From Gemmatimonas sp. (lineage in GTDB: Bacteria > Gemmatimonadota > Gemmatimonadetes > Gemmatimonadales > Gemmatimonadaceae), in contig JAABRL010000010.1 of the NCBI GenBank assembly GCA_011390935.1, positions 23,031 to 87,030 of the forward strand: DNA of 64,000 nucleotides. The letters are read 5' to 3'. This document shows positions 45,459 through 54,949 of the stretch, piece after piece. Under the pieces are notes generated by a model that saw nothing but the letters and a program-made list of their open reading frames with translations, was not told where the DNA came from and did not search any database. Both the position numbers and the translations under genes were made by a program. The stretch's first letter is position 1. Each line of letters starts with the position of its first letter.

Positions 45459-46640
45459 ATGTCCATCCTCGATCGCGATACGCTCGGCGCCTTCTGCCGC
45501 CACACGCACGTCGAGCTCGCCGGTGCCCCGACCGGTCTGCTCGCGGGCCTCACCTTCGGCCTGAAGGACCTGTTCGATGTGGCCGGCCATCGCACGGGCT
45601 TCGGGAGCCCGGACTGGTGGCGCACGCATGCGCCGGCGATGCGCTCCGCGCCGGTGCTCACGCAGCTGCTCGCGGCCGGTGCGTCGATGGCGGGCAAGAC
45701 GCACACCGAAGAGATGGCGTTCAGTCTCACCGGCGAAAACGCGCACTACGGTACACCGGTCAATCCGGCCGCACCGGGGCGTGTGCCGGGTGGCTCCTCG
45801 AGCGGGTCGGCAGCGGCGGTGGCGGGCGGGCTCGTGGACTTTGCGATCGGCACCGATACCGGCGGCTCGGTGCGCGCACCGGCGAGCTTCTGCGGCATCT
45901 ACGGTATCCGTCCAACGCACGGGCGTATTTCGCTCGATGGCGCGTGCCCACTCGCGCCGGGCTTCGATACGTGTGGCTGGTTCGCACGGGATGCTGATCT
46001 GCTCGCGCGTGTGGGCGAGGTGCTGTTGGCCGCACCGATCATGGGGACACCGGGACGACTGCTGCTCGCGCAGGACGCGTTCGCGCACGCGCTTCCCGAG
46101 ACGGCGTCGGCGCTCGCGGTGGCGGTGACGCGTGTGGAAGCGCTGTTCGGTCCCGCCCACCCGGTGACGGTGAGCGCCGATGGGCTGCCCGCCTGGTTCG
46201 ACGTATTCCGCACGCTCCAGCACGACGAGATCTGGCAGACGCACCGCGCGTGGATCACCGCGGAGCGCCCCGCCTTCGGCCCCATGATCGCGGCGCGTTT
46301 TGCGGCGGTCGCGAACACCGATCCCGGCGCGGTGGCGCGGGCGCTGGCGCGCCGCGTCGAGATCGGCGCGCTCCTCGACGGACTGCTCGCCGATCGTGCG
46401 ATACTGCTGCTGCCCACGGTGCCCGACATCGCGCCGCGCTGCAACGAACCCGCCGAGACGGCGGTGCCGGTGCGTGAGCGCGCCTTGGCGTTGCTGTGCA
46501 TCGCCGGACTGGGCGGTCTGCCGCAGGTCTCGGTGCCGGCCGGCACGGTCAACGGATGTCCGATCGGTCTGTCGCTGATCGCCGCACGGGGCGAAGACGA
46601 GCTGCTGCTCAGCGTGGTGCGGCAGCTCGCGGAGGCGTGA
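45459..46640 (+). CDS. Amidase (amidase signature family)
   Basis: FGLKDLFDVAG...GGSSSGSAAAVAGGLVDFAIGTDTGGSVRAPASFCGIYGIRPTHG. Confidence 0.92.
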   Translation: MSILDRDTLGAFCRHTHVELAGAPTGLLAGLTFGLKDLFDVAGHRTGFGSPDWWRTHAPAMRSAPVLTQLLAAGASMAGKTHTEEMAFSLTGENAHYGTPVNPAAPGRVPGGSSSGSAAAVAGGLVDFAIGTDTGGSVRAPASFCGIYGIRPTHGRISLDGACPLAPGFDTCGWFARDADLLARVGEVLLAAPIMGTPGRLLLAQDAFAHALPETASALAVAVTRVEALFGPAHPVTVSADGLPAWFDVFRTLQHDEIWQTHRAWITAERPAFGPMIAARFAAVANTDPGAVARALARRVEIGALLDGLLADRAILLLPTVPDIAPRCNEPAETAVPVRERALALLCIAGLGGLPQVSVPAGTVNGCPIGLSLIAARGEDELLLSVVRQLAEA

Positions 46641-46644
46641 TCCG

Positions 46645-47742
46645 ATGGCGGTGGCGATTCATTCGCACGCCCCCTCGCTCACGCTGCGCGCCGGACCGGC
46701 GGCGCTCGCGCACCTGCGCGCGCACGGACTCCGCGCCAACGATATTGACGTGATGCCGGGGGCCTCCGGCGGCGCCAAGTGGCTCGCGATCGCCGGCTTG
46801 GACCGGTACGTCTTCGGCGAGTTGCTGCAGGCGCCGCGCACGCGCCCCCTGCACCTCATCGGCTCCTCGATCGGCAGCTGGCGCATGGCCTGTCTCGCGC
46901 AGCGCGATCCGGTGGCGGCCCTCGCACGCGGTCACGACGCGTACATCTACGAGCAACGCTATTCGGCGAACCCCACCGTCGCCGAAATCACCACCGTCCT
47001 CACGCGTGCGCTCGACCTGCTGCTCGGTCCGCACGGCGTGGACGAAATCCTCTCGCACCCCACGTTTCGTGTGCACGTCATCACGGCCGCTGCGCGCGGG
47101 CTCGCCGCGAGCGCGAAACGATCGGTGCTGTCAGCGAGCATCGCGATGGCCGCGGCAGGCAACAGTGTGTCGCGACGCGCGCTCGCGCTCCAGTTCGTGC
47201 GGCGCATCTTTCACAACGCGGGCGTGCACACGCCGTTCGCCCATTTGCGCGATCTGCCCACCGAGCACGTCGCGCTCACGCATGCGTCGTTGCGCGCGGC
47301 GCTGCTCGCGTCAGGGTCGATTCCCCTTCTGCTCGATGGTGTGCGCGTGCCTGGTTCCGGCGCCGATGTGCACTGGGACGGCGGCGTACTGGACTATCAC
47401 CTCGATCTCGATTTCGGTGCGGGGCATGGACTGGTGTTCTACCCGCACTTCTATTCGCACGTCGTGCCGGGGTGGTTCGACAAGGGCTTGCCGTGGCGGC
47501 GCGCGCGCCCGGCGAACTTTGCGCGCGCGCTGCTCGTGGCGCCGAGTGCGGCGTTCGTGGCCGGGCTGCCGGGAGGAAAGATTCCGGACCGGCGCGATTT
47601 TCGCGCGTTCGACGACACGGAGCGCATGCGGCGGTGGCAGCGCACGCGGGACGAATCCGAGCGACTCGGAGACGAACTGCGCACGCTGGTCGCGACTGAT
47701 CGCCTTGCGGACGTCGCGCAGCCCTGGGCGGTTCAGTCCTGA
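46645..47742 (+). CDS. Patatin-like phospholipase family protein
   Basis: MPGASGGAKWLAIAGLDRYVF...LIGSSIGSWRMACLA; DGGVLDYHLDL. Confidence 0.75.
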   Translation: MAVAIHSHAPSLTLRAGPAALAHLRAHGLRANDIDVMPGASGGAKWLAIAGLDRYVFGELLQAPRTRPLHLIGSSIGSWRMACLAQRDPVAALARGHDAYIYEQRYSANPTVAEITTVLTRALDLLLGPHGVDEILSHPTFRVHVITAAARGLAASAKRSVLSASIAMAAAGNSVSRRALALQFVRRIFHNAGVHTPFAHLRDLPTEHVALTHASLRAALLASGSIPLLLDGVRVPGSGADVHWDGGVLDYHLDLDFGAGHGLVFYPHFYSHVVPGWFDKGLPWRRARPANFARALLVAPSAAFVAGLPGGKIPDRRDFRAFDDTERMRRWQRTRDESERLGDELRTLVATDRLADVAQPWAVQS

Positions 47743-47809
47743 GCACATCGACCCAGTGGTATTCTCGTCTCGTCGCATTTCGCGGCGCGTCGGTCGGTTT
47801 GTGGCACCC

Positions 47810-48028
47810 ATGCCCGCTTCGCCCACGACCGCTCGGCGTTTCGCCGTGCTCACCATCGTGATCGGTGGCGTGATACCGGGCATGTCGACAGCCGATCTCG
47901 ACGACTTCGGACCGTCGCGCAACATCATCGGCCTCGAGGTGCATCGGCCGGGTACGATGCCGGCCGAGTTCCAGCAGCTGCGTACGAACACCAACGACGG
48001 CGTGATTGCGGTGTGGACGACGCACTGA
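47810..48028 (+). CDS. Small hypothetical protein
   Basis: MPASPTTARRFAVLTIVIGGVIPGMSTADLDDF... Confidence 0.3.
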   Translation: MPASPTTARRFAVLTIVIGGVIPGMSTADLDDFGPSRNIIGLEVHRPGTMPAEFQQLRTNTNDGVIAVWTTH

Positions 48029-48106
48029 CGTCTGCGTCTGAGCACACGTCTGCGGCGTGCGTGCGCCAGCAACGTGCATCGGCTCACGCATCGCTGGCTT
48101 CGCGAC

Positions 48107-48391
48107 TCAGCGCTGCAGCAGCTGCGTCAGCAGTTCAGGGAGGGCGTGCAGCTGATCGACGTGATCTGGCGCGGAGTTGCCCGCGTATCCGTGCAGTTCG
48201 AAGCGGCCCTCACGCACGGTGCTGAGCTGCTGCATCCCGCGCGGCCCCCACGAAAGGACCGCGGTGCGCTCGAGCGCGAGCGCGTCGAGCAGCCAATCGG
48301 CGGTCTCCGTGGTGCTCGCGTAGGATCCCGGGAGCAGCGCGGCCACGGCCTGATGCGGCAACCAGGCGGCAGCGTGAAAGTGCACTACCAC
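48107..48391 (-). CDS. Hypothetical protein; start uncertain, reading frame continues upstream toward the kinase stop
   Basis: HFHAAAWLPHQAVAALLPGSYASTTETADWLLDALALERTAVLSWGPRGMQQLS. Confidence 0.4.
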   Translation of the reverse strand: MVVHFHAAAWLPHQAVAALLPGSYASTTETADWLLDALALERTAVLSWGPRGMQQLSTVREGRFELHGYAGNSAPDHVDQLHALPELLTQLLQR

Positions 48392-48473
48392 CGGCAGCGA
48401 ATCCTGTGTGCGCGCGGTGCCTGTTGACGCGGTGCCTGTTGACGCGGTGCGTGTCCCCCCGGCGAGCGGAGCC

Positions 48474-50288
48474 CTATGGGCACTGCACGAAGTACTCGAC
48501 GGCCATCATGCCCTGCAGAATGCCGATCTGCCCATCGGAGCGCGCGAGTCTGCGCGCTGCGCGAAATGCGCTGCAGGCGCGGAGGGGATCGTCCACGACG
48601 CCGTTGAGGATCGCGAGTTTGGTGTACGCACGCGCGCTGTCGTTCGGGCCGGGCAGTCGAGGAAGCAGCGCGTTGAAGCGGGGAATTGCGGCCATGGCGA
48701 CCTCCTCCGTGAGATCGGCCACCGCCCGCTCCAAACTGTCCAGCGTCCGCAGCGCGGCCGCCGTGACCGCGGCTGCGTCCTCGACGGTCGGCGCCGGAGG
48801 CGCGGCAGATGTTGCGGGTCCGACCGATGCCGACGGCGCCCCCGCGGCGGCCGACGGCGCCGCACTGGGCGTCGGCGCGCCGCTTGCCTCACCGGACGTG
48901 GACGGTGCGCCACCATCGGCCGGCTCGGCCGGCAACGTACTGGCGTCCGTCGGCACTGCCGAGGCCGTCATCGCGGGCGCATCCGTCGCCGCGCCCGTGT
49001 CGCTGTCGCCTCCACCGCGAAGCACGAGAAACGCCACCACGGCCACCAACGCGACCAGTCCGCCCACGAGCGCCACCGGGGTGCGCTTCGCCGGCGTCGA
49101 AGTGCTCGCACTCGTCGCGACGGGTGTCGCTGCCGGAGACGCTGCCACGACGGTGTTCGCCGCGCCCCGGTTGGCCGCCGCCACCGCCGACGGGGGAGCC
49201 GCCGCCACCACCGTCTGCGCCTTGCGCAACGTGTGTTCCGCGGCGGCCTCGGAGACGAGGCGCGCCACGCTGGGTGTGGGGATCACGTTCACGGACAGCG
49301 GCGTCCGACCGCGCAGCACACCCGTCCCGGTCCACTCCTCCACTGCCGACACGAGCGTCTCCGCGAAGATGAGCGCGGTTGGTGTGCGTTCCGCCGGGTC
49401 GCCCTCCAGCGCCTGATTGAACGCCTGCTGCAGCGACTCCGGCCAGTCGACCTCCGGCGCGGCCTCGCGCAACGTGAGCGGTTTGCTGATCAGCCGCGCG
49501 GTGAGTGTGCGCTCCGGCGTGGAGGCCGAAAACGGCAGCGTACCGGTGAGCAGGTGAAAGGCGACCACCGCCAGCGCGTACACATCGCTGCGGGCGTCGA
49601 TCGCTTCGCCGAGCACCTGTTCCGGGCTCATGTACTCCGGCGTGCCGATGATGGCTCCAGCTTGTGTGAGCTGTGTCTTCTTGCTGTCGCCGTCGTTGAG
49701 TGCTTTGGCGATACCGAAGTCCACCACCTTGCACTTGTCGAGCCCCTGCTCGTCGGTCATCACGAGCACGTTGTCGGGCTTCAGGTCGCGGTGCACGATG
49801 TTGATGCGGTGCGCGGCGTCGAGCCCCTCGGCCACCTGATACAGAATGTTGGCCGCGCGCGTGGGCTCGAGACGGCCGGCCTCCAGGAGCAGCTCGCGCA
49901 GCGTGCGACCGGGCACGAACTCCATGGCCAGATAGACCAGCCCATCGCTCGTTTCACCGAAATCGAAGACACGGGCGACGCGCTCATGTTCAATGCGGGC
50001 GGCGTTCGCGGCCTCGCGATTGAATCGGGCAATGGCGCCGGCGTCCTGCACCATGCTCGAATGCAGGACCTTGATCGCGGCCTGCTGCGGCAGGCGCACG
50101 TGCCCCGCCAGATACACCTGCCCCATCCCTCCCTCGCCCAGCAGCCGACTCACCAGATAACGGTCGGCAATCACACTCCCCACCAGCGACGCCGAGCCTT
50201 CGTCGAGGCGCAGGGTGGAGCCGTCCTTCGGGCAGAACGCGTCGGTGTCCGGGTAGGTCGTGGAGCAGACAGGGCAGGTCTTCGGCAT
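48474..50288 (-). CDS. Serine/threonine protein kinase with N-terminal zinc-ribbon
   Basis: MPKTCPVCSTTYPDTDAFCPKDGSTL; LGEGGMGQVYLAGH...IVHRDLKPDNVLV...VVDFGIAKAL; TM. Confidence 0.92.
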   Translation of the reverse strand: MPKTCPVCSTTYPDTDAFCPKDGSTLRLDEGSASLVGSVIADRYLVSRLLGEGGMGQVYLAGHVRLPQQAAIKVLHSSMVQDAGAIARFNREAANAARIEHERVARVFDFGETSDGLVYLAMEFVPGRTLRELLLEAGRLEPTRAANILYQVAEGLDAAHRINIVHRDLKPDNVLVMTDEQGLDKCKVVDFGIAKALNDGDSKKTQLTQAGAIIGTPEYMSPEQVLGEAIDARSDVYALAVVAFHLLTGTLPFSASTPERTLTARLISKPLTLREAAPEVDWPESLQQAFNQALEGDPAERTPTALIFAETLVSAVEEWTGTGVLRGRTPLSVNVIPTPSVARLVSEAAAEHTLRKAQTVVAAAPPSAVAAANRGAANTVVAASPAATPVATSASTSTPAKRTPVALVGGLVALVAVVAFLVLRGGGDSDTGAATDAPAMTASAVPTDASTLPAEPADGGAPSTSGEASGAPTPSAAPSAAAGAPSASVGPATSAAPPAPTVEDAAAVTAAALRTLDSLERAVADLTEEVAMAAIPRFNALLPRLPGPNDSARAYTKLAILNGVVDDPLRACSAFRAARRLARSDGQIGILQGMMAVEYFVQCP

Positions 50289-50374
50289 GGACAGGTGGGG
50301 GTGGGCCATTGACGTCGGGGCCGGTGCACTGAAGGTTACAGCTGGCCTTCTTTCCTCTTCACGAGGTTTTGTCG

Positions 50375-51094
50375 ATGTTGACACAGCTCGCCGGACGCTG
50401 GACCCGTCGCCTCCTCCCCGCGTTGCTCACGACGGTTGCGTTGCCACTCGCGGCGCAGGGTACGCCCGACACCCGTCCCACTATCGCGGTGCTGTACTTC
50501 ACGAACAGCGCCCTCGTTGATTTCGCGTCCTACGCACCCCTGAGCAAGGGGATGGCCGAAATGCTCATCAACGAAATCGCGCAGAACCAGGCCATTCGTG
50601 TGGTGGAGCGAGATCGCCTGCAGCCGCTGCTCGAAGAGCAGAATCTGCAGAACACCGATCGCGTCGACAAGGAGACCGCCGTCAAGCTCGGCAAGACGCT
50701 CGGCGCGCGGCACATGCTCATGGGCAGCTTCGTCATCGATCCGAATCAGAACCTGCGCATCGATGTGCGTGCCGTGAACACCGAGACGTCGGCCATCGAG
50801 TTCGTGCAGACGGTCAACGGCAAGGCCGACAAGATGCTCGACCTCGTGATCGAACTCGGTACCAAGCTCAACGCCGGACTCAAGCTTCCGGCGCTCAAGA
50901 CGGCGAGCGCCACCGTGCCGGCCGCGAAGAATCCGAATCAGTTCAAGGCGCTCATGGCGATGAGCCAGGCCCTCGACGCGGAGGATCGCGGTGACAAGGA
51001 CGAGGCGGCGACGTTGTATCGCGCGGCGGTGGCGTTGGCGCCGGACTACAAGCCATTGCAGGCGCGTGTAGCGATGCTGTCGCCGAACGAGTGA
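50375..51094 (+). CDS. CsgG/TolB-like secreted protein
   Basis: PTIAVLYFTNSALVDFASYAPLSKGMAEMLINEIAQNQAIRVVERDRLQPLLEEQNLQNTDRVD. Confidence 0.82.
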   Translation: MLTQLAGRWTRRLLPALLTTVALPLAAQGTPDTRPTIAVLYFTNSALVDFASYAPLSKGMAEMLINEIAQNQAIRVVERDRLQPLLEEQNLQNTDRVDKETAVKLGKTLGARHMLMGSFVIDPNQNLRIDVRAVNTETSAIEFVQTVNGKADKMLDLVIELGTKLNAGLKLPALKTASATVPAAKNPNQFKALMAMSQALDAEDRGDKDEAATLYRAAVALAPDYKPLQARVAMLSPNE

Positions 51095-51152
51095 GCGCGC
51101 ACCGATTGTACTGACAGCGCAACATCGGCGATCACCGAGTCGCGGTCATCTC

Positions 51153-51194
51153 GCAGAAGCGCCCACCGTGCTCAGGCACGGTGGGCGCTTCTGC
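51153..51194. terminator. 19-bp perfect hairpin between convergent genes, putative bidirectional terminator
   Basis: gcagaagcgcccaccgtgc-tcag-gcacggtgggcgcttctgc. Confidence 0.85.
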
Positions 51195-51222
51195 ATATCC
51201 GGACCGATCGTGTCGCTCGCGC

Positions 51223-53664
51223 CTACGGCCGCTGGAAGATCGCTTCGATCTCGCGCACGAAGCCGAAGCCGCGATACGTGCACGTGGACACGGGGCCCGT
51301 GCCTTCAAGACACGGACCGTTGAAGCCGATGAACTGATAGCCCGGCGCGGCCACCCCGCGGAACACGCCCGTTGCACCGATCGGCAGCGAGAAGCGGCAG
51401 CTGTTGACCACGCCAGCAGCGCTGGTGCAGTTCGGCTGCGAGGGTACCCCCGGCACGCTGAACGTGACCGAACCCGCGCCGGTGGAGAATGCCATGATCA
51501 TCTGCACGTCGATGGCGGCCGTGAACCGAGCCGACACCGACGTCGCGGTCGTTGGCGTGACGGTGCAGGTGGTGGTGGTCGCACCGGCGCACGCCTCGCC
51601 CCACGACACCAACGCGCTCGCTGGCGCCGGCTGCGCCGTGAGACGCACCGGCGCAAACGGATTCACCGTCATCGCGCAGCCGCTCGGCGCCAGGGTGCCG
51701 AGTGTGATCGTGCAATCAATGCCACCCGAGCCCTCGGCCACCACGCGCCCCGAGCCCGTTGACGTACCGCTCGGCACCATTGCGATCGACACCGGCACCA
51801 GCTCGAACACGGCGCGCACAGTGCGCGGCTCGTCCACGGTGAGCGTGCACAGACCCGTGCCGTCGCACGCCCCACTGAAGCCGTCGAATCGCGACAGGGC
51901 GCCCGAGGCGATACCACGCAACGTGAGCTCCGTGCCGGCATCCACCTGCCGTGTGCATGTGGCATCGGGGGCTGCCAGCGCGACGGTGCAGAACGGCGCG
52001 CCGTCGAGTTGCACGACACCAGCGCCCGGTCCCGTCACCACCAGCGTGAATGGCACGCGGCGTCGCGAGAACGTGGCGCTGACCGACCGCGCCGACGTGA
52101 CGGCCACCGTGCATGTCGGCGCGCTGCCGGCGCATGCTCCGCCCCAGCCACCGAACTCGGAGCGTGCGTCCGGCTCAACCGTAAGCGTGACCGTGCTGCC
52201 ATGTTCTACCGTCGTTGCGCACGAGCCCTGTGTGCTGCCCTGCACGCGCGCACACGTCGCGTCGGGCAGGCCGAGCACTGCACCACTGCCTGCCCCCTGC
52301 AACTCCACCGACAACGCCCGCACGTCGAGGAATCCGGCAGTGACTCGCACGTCATCGCCGCGCACAGTGAGGGCACACGACTCGACACTGCTCGTCGAAC
52401 ACGCCCCGCTCCAGCCCGCGAACCGCTGGCGCGCGGCCATGCCCGTGCTGGAGACCGTCAACAGCAGCTCGGTGCCGTCGATCACGTCCACCTCGCACGT
52501 GCCAACGGCCGCGCTGCCGACAAGGCGACAGTCGAGCCCGCCGCCCACAATCCGGCCCTGCCCATCACTCTCACTGCTGGCCTCCACCGACACCGTCCGC
52601 ACCGCGTGGAAGCGCGCCGTGGCCTGCTGTGCATCGCCGAGCGTGATCGCGCATTCGTTCTCCGTGCCGGCGGTGCTGCAGGCCTCTCCCCACGCGGCAA
52701 ACTGATTCCGGTCGTCCGCGACGGAGCGCAGCGTGACACGCGCGTTGGCGGGGAAGCTGGCCGAGCAGGCGCCGCTCACGGCGGCGGCGTCGATGCGGCA
52801 GTCAATGCCGGCCGGTGTGGAACGCACGACACCACGACCGCTGCCCGCGCTGCCCACGATCGCGAGTGACACAGGGGGCCGCGCAATCGTGGCAGACACA
52901 CTGGCCGACAGGGCGCCGAGCGAGGCCGTGAAGCGGGCGGTGCCCTCGCTCACCGCCGTGATCACACCAGTGGCGGAGATGCTGGCCACCTGGGGGGCGC
53001 TGCTCTGCCACGTGACGGCGCGATCGGTGACCGCGGTGCCGCGACTGTCGGTGATACGCGCTGCAATCGCGCGCGTGGCACCGGGCGTGAGCGACACGCC
53101 GGCGTCCGCTGCGAATGGCGTGCCGTCTGCATCGAGCAGTGTAATGTTGGCGATCTCGAACAACGTGACCGCGCTCGGCAGATTGGCCGGCAGCCCGGGG
53201 GTGAGGCGAATGGGCCCGACCACCTGGCGGTCCACGACCACGCCGTTGACGCGCAGCGCGAGGTTGAGCATCACGGCACACGCGCCACTGTTGCCGTCGC
53301 GCTCCGGATCGGCAAGGCAGGTGGCCACATCCACCGGAATCGGCACGGCTTGCAGCTCGGCGCTCGTGAGCCGCAGCGACTGCGTGCTCACCGGAACCTC
53401 CGAGCCATCGCGTCGCAGGTACGTCGTCACGACATCGAGTGACACGACCTCGGCGTCGTGGTTGCTGGCCAGCGCCACGTTGGCCTGAAACGACAGCATC
53501 GCGGGGGCGACGTCGTCGTTCCGCTGTCCCGGCGTGAGCATGTCGGCGAAGCTGCTACAGGCGCCCAGCAGCGTCGCCATGGCCACAAGGCCGGTGCGTG
53601 CAATGCGACGTCTGATCGGCCGCCGGACCGGGGGCAACGAAGGGGAGCAGTTCACGGTTTGCAT
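51223..53664 (-). CDS. Secreted lipoprotein with Big2-like domain and six 4-Cys InlB-B-like repeats
   Basis: LLGACSS lipobox; VTWQSSAPQVASISATGVITAVSEGTARFTAS; repeats ending ...GWGGACAGSAPTCTVAVTSARSVSATF. Confidence 0.82.
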   Translation of the reverse strand: MQTVNCSPSLPPVRRPIRRRIARTGLVAMATLLGACSSFADMLTPGQRNDDVAPAMLSFQANVALASNHDAEVVSLDVVTTYLRRDGSEVPVSTQSLRLTSAELQAVPIPVDVATCLADPERDGNSGACAVMLNLALRVNGVVVDRQVVGPIRLTPGLPANLPSAVTLFEIANITLLDADGTPFAADAGVSLTPGATRAIAARITDSRGTAVTDRAVTWQSSAPQVASISATGVITAVSEGTARFTASLGALSASVSATIARPPVSLAIVGSAGSGRGVVRSTPAGIDCRIDAAAVSGACSASFPANARVTLRSVADDRNQFAAWGEACSTAGTENECAITLGDAQQATARFHAVRTVSVEASSESDGQGRIVGGGLDCRLVGSAAVGTCEVDVIDGTELLLTVSSTGMAARQRFAGWSGACSTSSVESCALTVRGDDVRVTAGFLDVRALSVELQGAGSGAVLGLPDATCARVQGSTQGSCATTVEHGSTVTLTVEPDARSEFGGWGGACAGSAPTCTVAVTSARSVSATFSRRRVPFTLVVTGPGAGVVQLDGAPFCTVALAAPDATCTRQVDAGTELTLRGIASGALSRFDGFSGACDGTGLCTLTVDEPRTVRAVFELVPVSIAMVPSGTSTGSGRVVAEGSGGIDCTITLGTLAPSGCAMTVNPFAPVRLTAQPAPASALVSWGEACAGATTTTCTVTPTTATSVSARFTAAIDVQMIMAFSTGAGSVTFSVPGVPSQPNCTSAAGVVNSCRFSLPIGATGVFRGVAAPGYQFIGFNGPCLEGTGPVSTCTYRGFGFVREIEAIFQRP

Positions 53665-53671
53665 GGGTTCC

Positions 53672-54949
53672 TCAGAACCGGGTCACGACAACAAGTCCAC
53701 CACCAACGCCAACGAACGACTGCGTGACTGGCGACACACGCGCGGCACGCTGTGTGAGCGAGCCCACCTGCGCGCGCACGTACGGCTGAATCGACAGCAA
53801 CGCGCGCGAGAACTGCATGCCGGTAGTCACGCTGCCGCTGGTCACGCCGGACGTGGGTAACCCTTGATCCACGCCGAGCCCCGAATGCCAGCGACCATCG
53901 GCCGCGACGATGGCATCGCGCCCGGTACCCCAAGGGATCACGGTGCGAACACCGGCCTCGACGTACTGCCCGCTGGAGCGCTCCACGGTACGCCCGTCAA
54001 GTGCAAATGGCGCGCGCCACCGATACGCACTGTACGCGACCAACTCGCGCACACGCGGCGCGGCAATGATGAGCTGCGCATCGGCACTGAGCACCGGCCC
54101 AAGGCGCACCCGCGCTTCACCGCCCGGCAGCCCGACCAACGATGAGTCGCCCACCACGCCGGTGCGCAGCCGATCGTCGGCAAACACGTCGGCCGAGGCC
54201 GCGAGGCTCAATCGATGCGGACCGACGAGGCGATCTGCACCCAGCGACGCCCGAACGACGCCACCCGGCAAATAGTCGGCGGTGCCCGTGCCCGCGATCA
54301 GGGCCGCGACCGGCTGATACCGCCCGCGCGCCTCGTACGATGTGCCGTACGCCACCGCCCACGATCCAACCTGCTGCGCCACGACGACGCCCACCGTGCC
54401 ACTCAACCCCGCACCGACGGGCGCGCTGGCAAAGCCCAGCGCTGGCGCCGCGAGGACCCGCAAGGCGCTGAACTCCGCGCCGTCGAGCGCGGTGCGTCCG
54501 GACGGCGCGTTCAAGCCGATCGTGAGCACCACATTGTCCCGCAGCAGTGCGCCGGTAGCACGCAGGCGCACATCGCTCACGCCACCGAGCGACGCGCGCT
54601 CGGTCTGCCCGGTGGGCGTGCGATACGCCACGTGTCCCGAGCCGTAGAGTGCCGTCACATCGAGGCGCCATCCGTCCGTGATCGGACTCGACGCGGCGAT
54701 CGGCAGCGTGATCTGCGTGGCACGTGGTACACGCGTGGTATCGAGTCCCGCGAATGCGGCCTGCGACAGCCCGGCACCGCCGAACGTCACGCGCTCCCAC
54801 GATCCACCCACCGCCACCGAACGCGTGCCCACGAGGCGCTCCTGCCCCTGCAGACTCATGGGCAGCAGCGCCAGCGCGGTGGTGGCGCGCCACAGATCGC
54901 GGTGCACCGTCGCCGCCTTGAGGGCGTTTCGCCGCCGACGCAAGATCAC
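53672..54949 (-). CDS. Predicted outer-membrane beta-barrel protein
   Basis: Signal peptide, alternating amphipathic strands, C-terminal ...GGGLVVVTRF. Confidence 0.65.
   Translation of the reverse strand: MILRRRRNALKAATVHRDLWRATTALALLPMSLQGQERLVGTRSVAVGGSWERVTFGGAGLSQAAFAGLDTTRVPRATQITLPIAASSPITDGWRLDVTALYGSGHVAYRTPTGQTERASLGGVSDVRLRATGALLRDNVVLTIGLNAPSGRTALDGAEFSALRVLAAPALGFASAPVGAGLSGTVGVVVAQQVGSWAVAYGTSYEARGRYQPVAALIAGTGTADYLPGGVVRASLGADRLVGPHRLSLAASADVFADDRLRTGVVGDSSLVGLPGGEARVRLGPVLSADAQLIIAAPRVRELVAYSAYRWRAPFALDGRTVERSSGQYVEAGVRTVIPWGTGRDAIVAADGRWHSGLGVDQGLPTSGVTSGSVTTGMQFSRALLSIQPYVRAQVGSLTQRAARVSPVTQSFVGVGGGLVVVTRF

Noticed and set aside
48416-48450. 15-bp direct repeat ggtgcctgttgacgc (about 2.3 copies)
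   Set aside because: Short, in-frame (encodes TASTG repeats); too small to claim a CRISPR or functional array.
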